Notes under the pieces: model-generated
Told to the model about the DNA's origin: nothing
Databases searched by the model: none
Seen by the model: only the letters and a program-made list of their open reading frames with translations
Origin: Devosia sp. 2618
GTDB lineage: Bacteria > Pseudomonadota > Alphaproteobacteria > Rhizobiales > Devosiaceae
NCBI RefSeq assembly: GCF_040546815.1
Contig: NZ_JBEPOO010000001.1
Coordinates: 3,968,001-4,032,000, forward strand
Direction of reading: 5' to 3'
Length of the DNA: 64,000 nt
Position numbers and translations under genes: made by a program
Shown here: positions 49,181 to 57,068 of the stretch, piece after piece
Layout of the letters: every line of letters begins with the position of its first letter
How positions within the stretch are numbered: position 1 is the first letter of the stretch

Positions 49181-49950
49181 TTGATCGTTCCGCAGCCTGG
49201 CCCTGGCAGGGCGACAAGCCCGTCCATATTCCGCGCCCTGATGTGGTGCCGGCAGGCTTCCTGCTGCCGGGCGATCCGGCGCGCGTCGATATGGCCGCCT
49301 CGGTGCTCGAAGATTTCGTCATTGTCGGACAGAACCGCGAATTCCGCATGGGTCTGGGTCGCCACAATGGCGTGACCATCGGCGTCTGCTCCACCGGCAT
49401 TGGTGGTGCATCGACCGAAATCGTCGCCGTGGAACTGGCAGCCCTCGGGGTTCGCGCCATCATCCGCACCGGCGGCATGGGCGCCATGGCAGCTGATCTG
49501 GAACTGGGTGATTTCGTCATCGCACAGTCCGCCATCGCCAATAGCGCCTGCGCGCGGCCCTATGCGCCGGGCACGGAAAACGTCGCTGCCGATCCAGACG
49601 TGGTGCGCTATCTCGATGAAGCGCGTCAGGCCCGTGGCCTGCGTGGTCGTCTGGGCATCACCGCGACTGCCGATGGCTATTATCGGGCGCAGGGGCGTCC
49701 GGACCATCGCGGTGGCGATCCCATGCCAGCCATTCTCGACGGCCTTGCCGCGCGCGGTGCCGATGGCATGGAAATGGAAGCCGAAATCATCTTCGCCGTC
49801 GGCGCAGCCCTTAACGTCAAGGCTGGTGCCGTCATGGCCGTCCACGCGCATCGGCGCAGCGATGGCTGGCTCGAAGATTACGAAGAAACTCAACGCAACG
49901 TCGTTCGCATCGGCGCCGATGCCCTCGTTCGCGCTCTGGGCTCAAACTGA
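49171..49950 (+). CDS. uridine-phosphorylase-like nucleoside phosphorylase
   Basis: 259 residues. It should cleave a pyrimidine nucleoside with phosphate to base and ribose 1-phosphate. It has LLPGDPARV, NREFRM and CSTGIGGASTE of the PNP/UDP family. The pyrimidine-recognition pair is kept as Q174-G-R176 (E. coli Gln166/Arg168), and the ribose site as MEMEAE (200-205). The RxGTTG-type loop is altered to RTGGMG (99-104), so Thr94 of the E. coli enzyme is lost. It lies inside the transporter operon, overlapping the permease gene. Orotidine or another modified pyrimidine nucleoside is possible; uridine is the default. Confidence 0.85.
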   Translation: MALVDRSAAWPWQGDKPVHIPRPDVVPAGFLLPGDPARVDMAASVLEDFVIVGQNREFRMGLGRHNGVTIGVCSTGIGGASTEIVAVELAALGVRAIIRTGGMGAMAADLELGDFVIAQSAIANSACARPYAPGTENVAADPDVVRYLDEARQARGLRGRLGITATADGYYRAQGRPDHRGGDPMPAILDGLAARGADGMEMEAEIIFAVGAALNVKAGAVMAVHAHRRSDGWLEDYEETQRNVVRIGADALVRALGSN

Positions 49951-49981
49951 AATTCAGTCATCTAATATACGGAGGAATACC

Positions 49982-50989
49982 ATGAATCTGATTTCGAAGC
50001 TTTTGAGGGGCGCTGCCACGCTGGTAGCCGCATCCGCTTTCGCATTCACCGGCGCGCAGGCGCAGGATCTGCAGCACGTCACCATCCAGATCGACGGCGC
50101 TGCTGTTCCCTACTATCTGCCGCTCTATGTTGCCGATCACTACGGCTACTTCAAAGACGCTGGCCTTGAGGTCGAATTCCTCTATGCCAACGCTGCTGAT
50201 ATCCTCAACAACGTCGCCGTCGGCAACGTGCAGTTCGGCTTCCCCAATGGCGACTCGGTGATCAATGCCCGCGCCAACGGCCTGCCGATCAAGGTTGTGC
50301 ACACCACCTACCAGCAGGGCATCGGCGCGACGCTGTTCAAGACCGCCAGCGGCATCAAGACCCCAGAAGATCTGGTCGGCAAGCGCGTTGCGGTGACCAG
50401 CTATGGTAGCCCCAACTACATCCAGCTGCAGGTCATGATGGCCAAGGTTGGCAAGAGCATCGACGACGTTCAGGTCGAAATCATCGGCACCGGCGCCATC
50501 CTCGACGCACTCAAGGCCGACCAGGTCGACGCCATCGTGTTCTCCATGCTGCGTTACTATGCGCTGCAGGGCGAAGGCATCGATGTCGGCATGATCCGTT
50601 CCGACGACTACCTGCCCAGCAAGGGCAACGTCATCGTGACTTCGGAAAGCTACCTGGGCGAAAATCCAAAGGTTGTCGCCGGCTTCATCGAAGCGCTCAA
50701 CAAGGGCATCCAGCATATCGTCGACGGCAATGTCGCTGACGAGGTCAAGATGTCGGTTGCCGACTACACCCCAACCTTTGCCGGCCAGGAAGAGCTCGTC
50801 ACCGAGATCATCTCGGAAGTGTTCGTCAAGACGCTGTGGCAGAGTGCCGACACCGCCGCCCACGAACTGGGCTATGGCAACCTGCCAGCATGGCAGGCCG
50901 CTATCGACACCGCCGTCGAATACGAAGTCATCCCAGCCGGTTTCTCGGCCGCTGACCTCGTCGTCGAAACGCCGTCTTCGATTCAGTAA
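49982..50989 (+). CDS. ABC transporter substrate-binding protein, NMT1/THI5-like
   Basis: 335 residues. A signal peptide (1-27, cleavage near AQA/Q) precedes an NMT1-like binding fold that begins VTIQIDGAAVPYYLPLYVADHYGYF. Relatives include ThiY, which binds pyrimidine precursors of thiamine, so a pyrimidine ligand fits. GGAGG lies upstream of ATG 49982. It is the fourth gene of the transporter unit, 31 bp after the phosphorylase. Confidence 0.9.
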   Translation: MNLISKLLRGAATLVAASAFAFTGAQAQDLQHVTIQIDGAAVPYYLPLYVADHYGYFKDAGLEVEFLYANAADILNNVAVGNVQFGFPNGDSVINARANGLPIKVVHTTYQQGIGATLFKTASGIKTPEDLVGKRVAVTSYGSPNYIQLQVMMAKVGKSIDDVQVEIIGTGAILDALKADQVDAIVFSMLRYYALQGEGIDVGMIRSDDYLPSKGNVIVTSESYLGENPKVVAGFIEALNKGIQHIVDGNVADEVKMSVADYTPTFAGQEELVTEIISEVFVKTLWQSADTAAHELGYGNLPAWQAAIDTAVEYEVIPAGFSAADLVVETPSSIQ

Positions 50990-51000
50990 GCCAATCTTGC

Positions 51001-51025
51001 GACCCGGTGGTTTGTCCACCGGGTC
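51001..51025 (+). other. hairpin between binding-protein and second permease genes
   Basis: A perfect ten-base stem GACCCGGTGG / CCACCGGGTC with a TTTGT loop, 11 bp after the binding-protein stop. There is no T-run, so it is more likely an mRNA 3'-protecting structure that raises binding-protein output than a terminator. Confidence 0.7.
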
Positions 51026-51046
51026 GGCATCTCAATGGAGCTTGTC

Positions 51047-51814
51047 ATGCGGGCCATCATCTCACTGGTTATCTTCCTGGCGCTGTGGAGCCTGGCACTC
51101 GTTGTGTTCAACGTGCCCAGCTATCTGGTGCCGTCGCCGTGGCAATTGCTCGAAAAGACCTGGTTCCTGCTGACCAAGGCCAGCCTGCTGTCCCATATTC
51201 CGGTGACGGTGTTTGAAATTGTCGCGGGCTTCGCCATCGGCATCGTACTCGGCATTGCTGCCGCCGTGCTGTTCGTGCGCTATCCGATCGTTGAAAACCT
51301 GCTCAACCCCCTGATCGTCTTCGTGCAGACCGCCCCCAAGATCGCCATCGCGCCGCTCTTGCTGCTGTGGCTCGGGCTGGGCGTTACGCCAAAGATCGTT
51401 CTGGTGGCTATCGTCACCTTCTTCCCCATCCTGTCGAATATGCTGAGCTCGCTGCGCTCCCTGCCGCCGCAGCTGCAGGAGTTCGCCACCATCCTCAAGC
51501 TGTCGACCTTCCAGCGCATCTGGCGCATCGAGCTGCCGCAGTCGCTGCCCATGCTGTTTTCTGGCATGAAGGTTGGCGCGACGCTGGCCGTCACCGCCGC
51601 CGTGATCGGCGAACTGATGGGCGCCAAGGCCGGCCTTGGCTATCTCCTCAGCCTCGGCCAGGAAACCTCGGACGTCAGCCTCGTGCTGGTCTCGGTCTTT
51701 ATCCTCTCGATCATCGGCTACCTGCTCTACCTCGCCATCGTCATCGCCGAACGCCGCATGCTCAGCTGGCACGACAGCACGAACGACGCCTATCAGCTGT
51801 CGGCTGAGGGGTAA
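51047..51814 (+). CDS. ABC transporter permease, NitT/TauT type (second)
   Basis: 255 residues from ATG 51047, which has GGAG six bases upstream; an ATG at 51035 would add four residues. About six transmembrane helices; EAA-loop region LKLSTFQRIWRIELPQSLPMLFSGMKVG. Paralogue of the permease at 48428, so the importer probably works as a permease heterodimer. Last gene of this unit. Confidence 0.91.
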   Translation: MRAIISLVIFLALWSLALVVFNVPSYLVPSPWQLLEKTWFLLTKASLLSHIPVTVFEIVAGFAIGIVLGIAAAVLFVRYPIVENLLNPLIVFVQTAPKIAIAPLLLLWLGLGVTPKIVLVAIVTFFPILSNMLSSLRSLPPQLQEFATILKLSTFQRIWRIELPQSLPMLFSGMKVGATLAVTAAVIGELMGAKAGLGYLLSLGQETSDVSLVLVSVFILSIIGYLLYLAIVIAERRMLSWHDSTNDAYQLSAEG

Positions 51815-51891
51815 GGAATATTGGGCGGGTCATTCTATGGCCGACCCATTGTCGTATCTTCCAAACGACCGCTCAAAATAATGCTCGGCGT

Positions 51892-51917
51892 TTGTGAGGC
51901 GTGACATTGCCTCACAA
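51892..51917. promoter_or_regulatory. perfect inverted repeat TTGTGAGGC-N8-GCCTCACAA
   Basis: Nine-base arms 51892-51900 and 51909-51917 match perfectly. It is 78 bp after the transporter operon and 272 bp before the next gene. It could be an operator of the downstream operon or a hairpin at the 3' end of the upstream message. There is no T-run. Confidence 0.5.
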
Positions 51918-52144
51918 CCGGTGCGTCACTGACTAGCGTTCTCCCTGCAACTTGCTCTGGGACGCGAACGCTGAGGCGACGATGTTTTGACCTCCGTTGC
52001 TTCGGGTTGCTGAAAACACCGCGCCGATCTGGCTGGATCTCCACTCCCTCCCGTCCGCCTCACCCCTCACAAAACAGCTAACTCCAAACGCTGCGAATTT
52101 TGGAACGGCGTTTTCTATGTGCCGGTAGCCGACCGAACTTCTTT

Positions 52145-52167
52145 AATCCTATAAAAAAGATAGGATT
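52145..52167. promoter_or_regulatory. perfect inverted repeat AATCCTAT-N7-ATAGGATT
   Basis: Eight-base arms 52145-52152 and 52160-52167 around AAAAAAG, ending 22 bp before the first codon of the Tat-exported binding protein. Its position over the probable promoter or leader fits an operator. Confidence 0.52.
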
Positions 52168-52189
52168 TATCGAATATCAATCGGTGAGC

Positions 52190-53758
52190 ATGATGGTTGG
52201 CATTTCTCGTAGACATTTCAATATCTTGGCGGCCGCTACAGCGCTTTCGACCTGGGCCGCGCCGCTCACAGCCTTCGCTGAAGCCAGTGGCACGGTCACC
52301 GAATATGCCAGTGAGCCAGCAGTGCTCACGCCGATTGATCGCAATGGGCCCGAGACGATCTCGGCCAAGATCATCGAAGGCCTGCTCGATCATGATGCTG
52401 ATCTCAATGCTATCCCCGCGCTCGCTACGAGCTGGGAGCAAAGCGAGGACGCACTACGCCATACCTTCCATCTGCGTGAAGGTGTGAAATGGCATGACGG
52501 GAAGGATTTCACCTCTGCCGACGTCGCCTATTCGGTTTTGACGCTCAAGCAGACCCATCCGCGACGCAAGGCGACGTTTGCCAATCTGGTCGATGTCGAG
52601 ACGCCTGATCCATTGACGGCGGTCCTGGTGTTCTCAAGCCCAGCGCCTTACCTCTACGGCGCTTTGGGCACCGGCACGCCGATCTTCCCAAAGCATCTCT
52701 ATGAAGGCGTTGAACTCGCGACCAATCCGGTTCAGAGCGCACCTATTGGAACCGGTCCATTCGTGTTCAAGGAATGGGCGCGCGGCAGCCATGTGCTGCT
52801 TGAGCGCAATCCCAACTATTGGGCGGAAGGCGCGCCGCATGTCGAGCGTATCGTCCTGCGCTTTATCCCCGATATTGGCGCTCGTGTTGCGGCGCTCGAA
52901 ACGGGCGAGCTCGACATTGGTGGCCCCGGCGTGCCGCTAGCTGACATCAAGCGGCTCAAGACTGTGTCGAACCTAGTGGTTGTCGACGACGTCAAAAATT
53001 TCGGCGGCGCGCATATCCAGTTCTTCTTCAATCTCGATATCCCGGTGTTGCAGGATATCCGTGTGCGGCAGGCTATCGCCCACTCGCTCGACATTCCCCA
53101 GATCATCACAACGGTATTCCAGGGGTATGCCAAGGCTGCGCCGTCGGTGATCGGGCCGAACCTGCCGGCGTTCCACGACGACACCATCAAGCCCTATGCC
53201 TACGATGTTGCGCTGGCCAACGCGCTGCTAGACGAGGCAGGGCATCCGCGTGGTGCCGATGGCATCCGTTTTTCCCTGCGCATCCTGCACAACGCCTTCT
53301 CAGAGCAGCCAGGCAAGGTTGCGGAGTTCCTGCGGTCGGCGCTTGAACCAATTGGCATTCGCGGGGAAGTGGTCAACTACGACTACGCGACTTACGTCAC
53401 CAAGGTTTACACCGAGCGTGAGTTCGACATCGAAGTCGAGCAGTTGGCCAACGGGTATGACCCGACGGACGGCGTGCAGCGCGGCTATTGGTCCAAGGCC
53501 TTCAAGCCAGGCGTACCTTGGTCAAATGCGGCCCATTACAGCAATGCGCGCGTCGACGATATCTTTGAATCGGCCAGTGCGGAAGCCGATCCCGACAAGC
53601 GCAAGGCGCTCTATCTGGAACTGCAAAAGATCGTCTACGAAGAACTGCCATCGGTTGGCATCGCGGCACCCGAGAGCTTTGCCGTCTACAATGCCCGCCT
53701 CGACGGCGTGCTGGACAATCAGTCCAGTTCACGTGCGTCAGTTGTGGCCAAGAGCTGA
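52190..53758 (+). CDS. peptide-type ABC transporter substrate-binding protein (Tat-exported)
   Basis: 522 residues. A twin-arginine signal (SRRHFNI, then a hydrophobic stretch ending near AFA/EA) precedes a family 5 binding protein: ATSWEQSEDALRHTFHLREGVKWHDGK, GTGPFVFKEW, NPNYW and DIRVRQAIAHSLD. Homologues bind oligopeptides, nickel complexes or glutathione-like compounds. ATG 52190 and ATG 52193 are both possible; GGTGAG favours 52193. First gene of the organosulfur operon, 8 bp before the monooxygenase. Confidence 0.9.
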   Translation: MMVGISRRHFNILAAATALSTWAAPLTAFAEASGTVTEYASEPAVLTPIDRNGPETISAKIIEGLLDHDADLNAIPALATSWEQSEDALRHTFHLREGVKWHDGKDFTSADVAYSVLTLKQTHPRRKATFANLVDVETPDPLTAVLVFSSPAPYLYGALGTGTPIFPKHLYEGVELATNPVQSAPIGTGPFVFKEWARGSHVLLERNPNYWAEGAPHVERIVLRFIPDIGARVAALETGELDIGGPGVPLADIKRLKTVSNLVVVDDVKNFGGAHIQFFFNLDIPVLQDIRVRQAIAHSLDIPQIITTVFQGYAKAAPSVIGPNLPAFHDDTIKPYAYDVALANALLDEAGHPRGADGIRFSLRILHNAFSEQPGKVAEFLRSALEPIGIRGEVVNYDYATYVTKVYTEREFDIEVEQLANGYDPTDGVQRGYWSKAFKPGVPWSNAAHYSNARVDDIFESASAEADPDKRKALYLELQKIVYEELPSVGIAAPESFAVYNARLDGVLDNQSSSRASVVAKS

Positions 53759-53766
53759 GGCGGATC

Positions 53767-55095
53767 ATGTCCAGCAAACAGCTCAAGCTCGTCACATTTC
53801 CGCTCACCGGGTCCGCCTCGCAGGCGTGGCGGCACCCGGAGGTCACTGCTCATGATGGCCTCGATATCAACTACTATATCGAGTTTGCCCAGTTGGCGGA
53901 ACGGGGGCGGCTGGACGCGCTGTTTCTCTACGATGGTGCGGGGCTGCGCATCGACAACCCTGAAATCACCCAGCGCGTCTGGAGTGTTTCGGCGTTCGAG
54001 CCGGTCACGCTGCTATCGGCGATCGCAACCCATACCCAGCATATCGGCCTGATCTATACAGCCAGCGTCTCTGACAACGAGCCATCTGTTCTGGCCCGCC
54101 AGTCGGCCTCGCTCGACCATGTCAGCAAGGGGCGAGCCGGATGGAACATCGTCACGACACCCGGACCTGGTGCGACCAATTTTGGTATTCCAGCCGACGA
54201 GGACCATGACGAGCGCTATGTCCGAGCGCGTGAGTTTTACGATGTCGTGTCGGGGCTGTGGGACAGTTTTGAAGACGATGCGTTGGTCCGCGACAAAGAG
54301 AGCGGCATTTTCACCGACCTCTCCAAGGTGCACAAGCTCAACCATCACGGTAAATACTATACGTCCAAGGGTCCGCTGCGGGTGGAGCGTCCGCCACAGG
54401 GGCATCCGGTTATCGCACAGGCCGGCAGTTCTGGCGTTGGGCTCGACTTTGGCACTGCCGTCGCCGACGCGCTGTTTAGCGTCAACCTCTCGATCCAAGC
54501 GGGCCGCAGCTATTTCAAGGACGTCAAGGCGCGGGCCGTCGCGCATGGTCGCAACCCCGAAGACGTCAAGATCATCTCGGGTGTCGGCATCGTCTGGGGC
54601 GAAACGCAGGAAGACGCTGAGCGGCGTTTCGACGAGATCACCGCACTCTGGCCGTTGGAGGTGGCGCTCGGCAATCTCGGCATGAAGCTGGACAAATACG
54701 ACCTCGATGGTCCGTTCCCGGACGCACCAGAAGTCGGCTTTTCGCAAGGCAAATCGCAGGCCATCATCAACTATGCGCAGGAGCAGGGGTGGACCGTTCG
54801 CCAGACGGCCTATCGGTTGGCTGCGAGCCTCGGTCACCGCATTCTCGTGGGGACGACCCAGTCGATTGCCGATGATTTCGAGACCTGGCTCAACACGGAC
54901 GCCACGGATGGCTTCGTGCTGATTTTCCCACACGCCAAGAAAGGGCTCGAGCAGTTCGTCGACAATGTCGTGCCGGAATTGCAGCGGCGCGGACTGTTTC
55001 GCACCGAGTATGAAGGCAAGACGCTGCGTGAAAATCTCGGCCTACCGCGGCCGCAAAACCGCCATGTCAAAGCGGCCCAGCAGGCGGCAGAATAG
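53767..55095 (+). CDS. FMN-dependent monooxygenase, NtaA/SnaA/DszA family (first)
   Basis: 442 residues of the luciferase-like (LLM) superfamily. It has AWRHPEVTAHDGLDINYYIEFAQLAERG, FEPVTLLSAIATHTQHIGL, SLDHVSKGRAGWNIVTTP and GHPVIAQAGSSGVGLDF, the family pieces around FMN and the active site. Members oxidise sulfones, sulfonates, nitrilotriacetate or related compounds using FMNH2 from a separate reductase. No reductase is seen in the window. Paralogue of 59426-60766. Its stop abuts the next start. Confidence 0.9.
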   Translation: MSSKQLKLVTFPLTGSASQAWRHPEVTAHDGLDINYYIEFAQLAERGRLDALFLYDGAGLRIDNPEITQRVWSVSAFEPVTLLSAIATHTQHIGLIYTASVSDNEPSVLARQSASLDHVSKGRAGWNIVTTPGPGATNFGIPADEDHDERYVRAREFYDVVSGLWDSFEDDALVRDKESGIFTDLSKVHKLNHHGKYYTSKGPLRVERPPQGHPVIAQAGSSGVGLDFGTAVADALFSVNLSIQAGRSYFKDVKARAVAHGRNPEDVKIISGVGIVWGETQEDAERRFDEITALWPLEVALGNLGMKLDKYDLDGPFPDAPEVGFSQGKSQAIINYAQEQGWTVRQTAYRLAASLGHRILVGTTQSIADDFETWLNTDATDGFVLIFPHAKKGLEQFVDNVVPELQRRGLFRTEYEGKTLRENLGLPRPQNRHVKAAQQAAE

Positions 55096-56127
55096 ATGGC
55101 TCTCTTTGATGAAGTGACTGCAAGGCTGGACAGCGGAGGTGCCCAACGCCTGCTTCGCCCCTTCGCCATCGTTGGCAAACGGTCCCTTCATGCCGTGCCG
55201 ACAGTGCTTGGCATTGTGGTGCTGAATTTTCTGCTGCTGCAACTGGCACCGGGCGATGCGGCAACGGCAATTGCCGCGGAAAGCGGCGCAGCGACCGAGG
55301 AGATGCTGACCAATCTGCGGATGCAGTTCGGGCTCGACCTGCCGGTTGTCACGCAGCTATTCCACTATCTCAACGACCTTGCCCATTTCAGCCTTGGCAT
55401 CTCGCCGCGCTTCAATGTGCCCGTGACGCAGATGATCTTTGAACGACTGCCGGGCACTTTGCTGCTGATGGGCACCGCGCTGGTCATCGCCGTTATTCTC
55501 GGCGTTCTGGCTGGCACCGTGATGGCCAGTTTTGCTGGCAAGTTGCCGGATCGCATTCTGTCGGTCGTGGTGCTGGCGTTTTATTCCATCCCGGCCTTCT
55601 GGATCGGGTTGATGCTGATCGTGCTCTTTTCGGTGACGTTGGGATGGCTGCCGAGCGGCGGGTCTGGGCCAGCCTGGTCGGATCAGACGGGCTTTGCCTG
55701 GGTGCTGGAGCGGCTGCGCTACATGATCCTGCCAGCCATCTCGCTGGGTCTGCTGTATGTGGCGATCTATAGCCGCATCACCCGCGCCTCGATGCTGGAA
55801 GTCCGCAATCAGGACTTCGTGCGCACGGCGCGTGCCAAGGGATTGCGGCCGCGCGAAATTACCTTTCGCCATATCCTGCGCAATGCGTTGATCCCGGTGA
55901 CGACACTGGCGGGACTGCATTTCGGCGGCATCCTTGGCGGGGCCGTAGTGGTCGAGACGGTCTACAGCTGGCCGGGACTTGGTCGGTTGGCGGTCGAGTC
56001 CGTCATGGCGCGCGATTTCAAGGTGCTGATAGGCATCCTGCTGTTTTCCTCGCTGCTGGTGGTCTTGGTCAACATCCTGATCGACCTGCTGCACTCCCTG
56101 CTCGATCCACGCATTGAGGGATTGTGA
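55096..56127 (+). CDS. peptide-type ABC transporter permease (DppB-like)
   Basis: 343 residues, about six transmembrane helices, with an N-terminal extension of about 30 residues. GIVVLNFLLLQLAPGDAA is the usual DppB entry helix; the EAA loop lies in ARAKGLRPREITFRHILRNALIPV. The start directly follows the monooxygenase stop. Confidence 0.92.
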   Translation: MALFDEVTARLDSGGAQRLLRPFAIVGKRSLHAVPTVLGIVVLNFLLLQLAPGDAATAIAAESGAATEEMLTNLRMQFGLDLPVVTQLFHYLNDLAHFSLGISPRFNVPVTQMIFERLPGTLLLMGTALVIAVILGVLAGTVMASFAGKLPDRILSVVVLAFYSIPAFWIGLMLIVLFSVTLGWLPSGGSGPAWSDQTGFAWVLERLRYMILPAISLGLLYVAIYSRITRASMLEVRNQDFVRTARAKGLRPREITFRHILRNALIPVTTLAGLHFGGILGGAVVVETVYSWPGLGRLAVESVMARDFKVLIGILLFSSLLVVLVNILIDLLHSLLDPRIEGL

Positions 56128-57068
56128 TGACCTCGCTCGATAAGTCCTCCGGGCTGCAAAGTGGTGACTGGGTCAATGTGCATCTGCCGGAATCGACCCG
56201 CACCGTAGCGAGCCTGCCTACCGCTCCATCCGGCAGCCGGGCGCTTAGAAACTTTCTGACCAACCCAGCAGCCATTATCGGCGTCGCCTATCTCGGGTTT
56301 ATCGCCGTTCTGGCGGTGGTCGCACCGCTGTTATTTCCACGCGATCCCTTTGCGATTGTTGGTCAGCCTTTGCTCTGGCCGGGCCAGTTGTCCAACTTCC
56401 CGCTTGGCACCGATGGTTATGGTCGCGACCTGCTGACCGGTCTGGTGCATGGAACGCGGGTGTCATTGCTGGTGGGGCTCGCCGCGACGGCGCTGAGTGT
56501 GTCGCTGGGCCTCGTTGTCGGGGCGTTGGCTGGCTATTTCGGTGGGGTAACGGACGCGATCCTGTCGCGCATCACCGAGATCTTCCAAACGCTACCAAGC
56601 TTCGTGCTGCTGATCGTTTTGGTCGCCATCACCTCGACTTCGGTGACGATGATCATCATCGCGGTGGGGCTGATTTCGTGGCCCAACATTGCCCGGCTGG
56701 TGCGAGCGGAGTTCCGGTCGCAGCGGCAGGCCGAGTTCGTCACCGCCGCGCGGAGTCTCGGCTATGGCCATGTGCGCATCATCTTTTCGGACATCCTGCC
56801 CAATGCGCTGCCGCCTATCGTAGTGACAGCATCGGCGATGATCGCTTCGGCTATCCTGATGGAGTCAGCCCTGTCGTTCATGGGGTTCGGCGACCCCAAT
56901 GCAGTGTCGTGGGGCACCATGATCGGGGCAGGCCGCGAGTATCTGCGCACCTCCTGGTACCTCACAGCCATCCCCGGCTTTGCCATCGTGCTGACTGTCC
57001 TCGCGATGAACCTGGTGGGCGATGCGATCAACGACGCGCTCAATCCACGCCTGCTGGAGGCTCGCTGA
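56127..57068 (+). CDS. peptide-type ABC transporter permease (DppC-like)
   Basis: 313 residues. A 40-residue cytosolic lead precedes the DppC core: LGTDGYGRDLLTGLVHGTRVSLLVG and the EAA loop AARSLGYGHVRIIFSDILPNALP. ATG 56127 overlaps the dppB-like stop (TGATG); a GTG at 56124 is also in frame. It pairs with the preceding permease. Confidence 0.93.
   Translation: MTSLDKSSGLQSGDWVNVHLPESTRTVASLPTAPSGSRALRNFLTNPAAIIGVAYLGFIAVLAVVAPLLFPRDPFAIVGQPLLWPGQLSNFPLGTDGYGRDLLTGLVHGTRVSLLVGLAATALSVSLGLVVGALAGYFGGVTDAILSRITEIFQTLPSFVLLIVLVAITSTSVTMIIIAVGLISWPNIARLVRAEFRSQRQAEFVTAARSLGYGHVRIIFSDILPNALPPIVVTASAMIASAILMESALSFMGFGDPNAVSWGTMIGAGREYLRTSWYLTAIPGFAIVLTVLAMNLVGDAINDALNPRLLEAR

Larger units (their letters stand above)
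51815..52189. other. intergenic region between the transporter and organosulfur operons
   Basis: No gene is seen in these 375 bp. There is a weak hairpin (GGGTC...GACCC, about 51828-51846), two clear inverted repeats listed separately (51892-51917 and 52145-52167), and an AT-rich stretch at 52140-52185 that should hold the downstream promoter. Confidence 0.6.

Noticed and set aside
49982..51814. Importer as a nitrate, taurine or sulfonate transporter
   Set aside because: The ATPase and permeases belong to that broad group, but the phosphorylase inside the operon, the pyrimidine enzymes beside it and the ThiY-like binding protein favour a pyrimidine-type ligand.
51950..52080. Possible SAM-type riboswitch before the organosulfur operon
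   Set aside because: I could not find the conserved core of any SAM riboswitch class there; only simple inverted repeats are supported.
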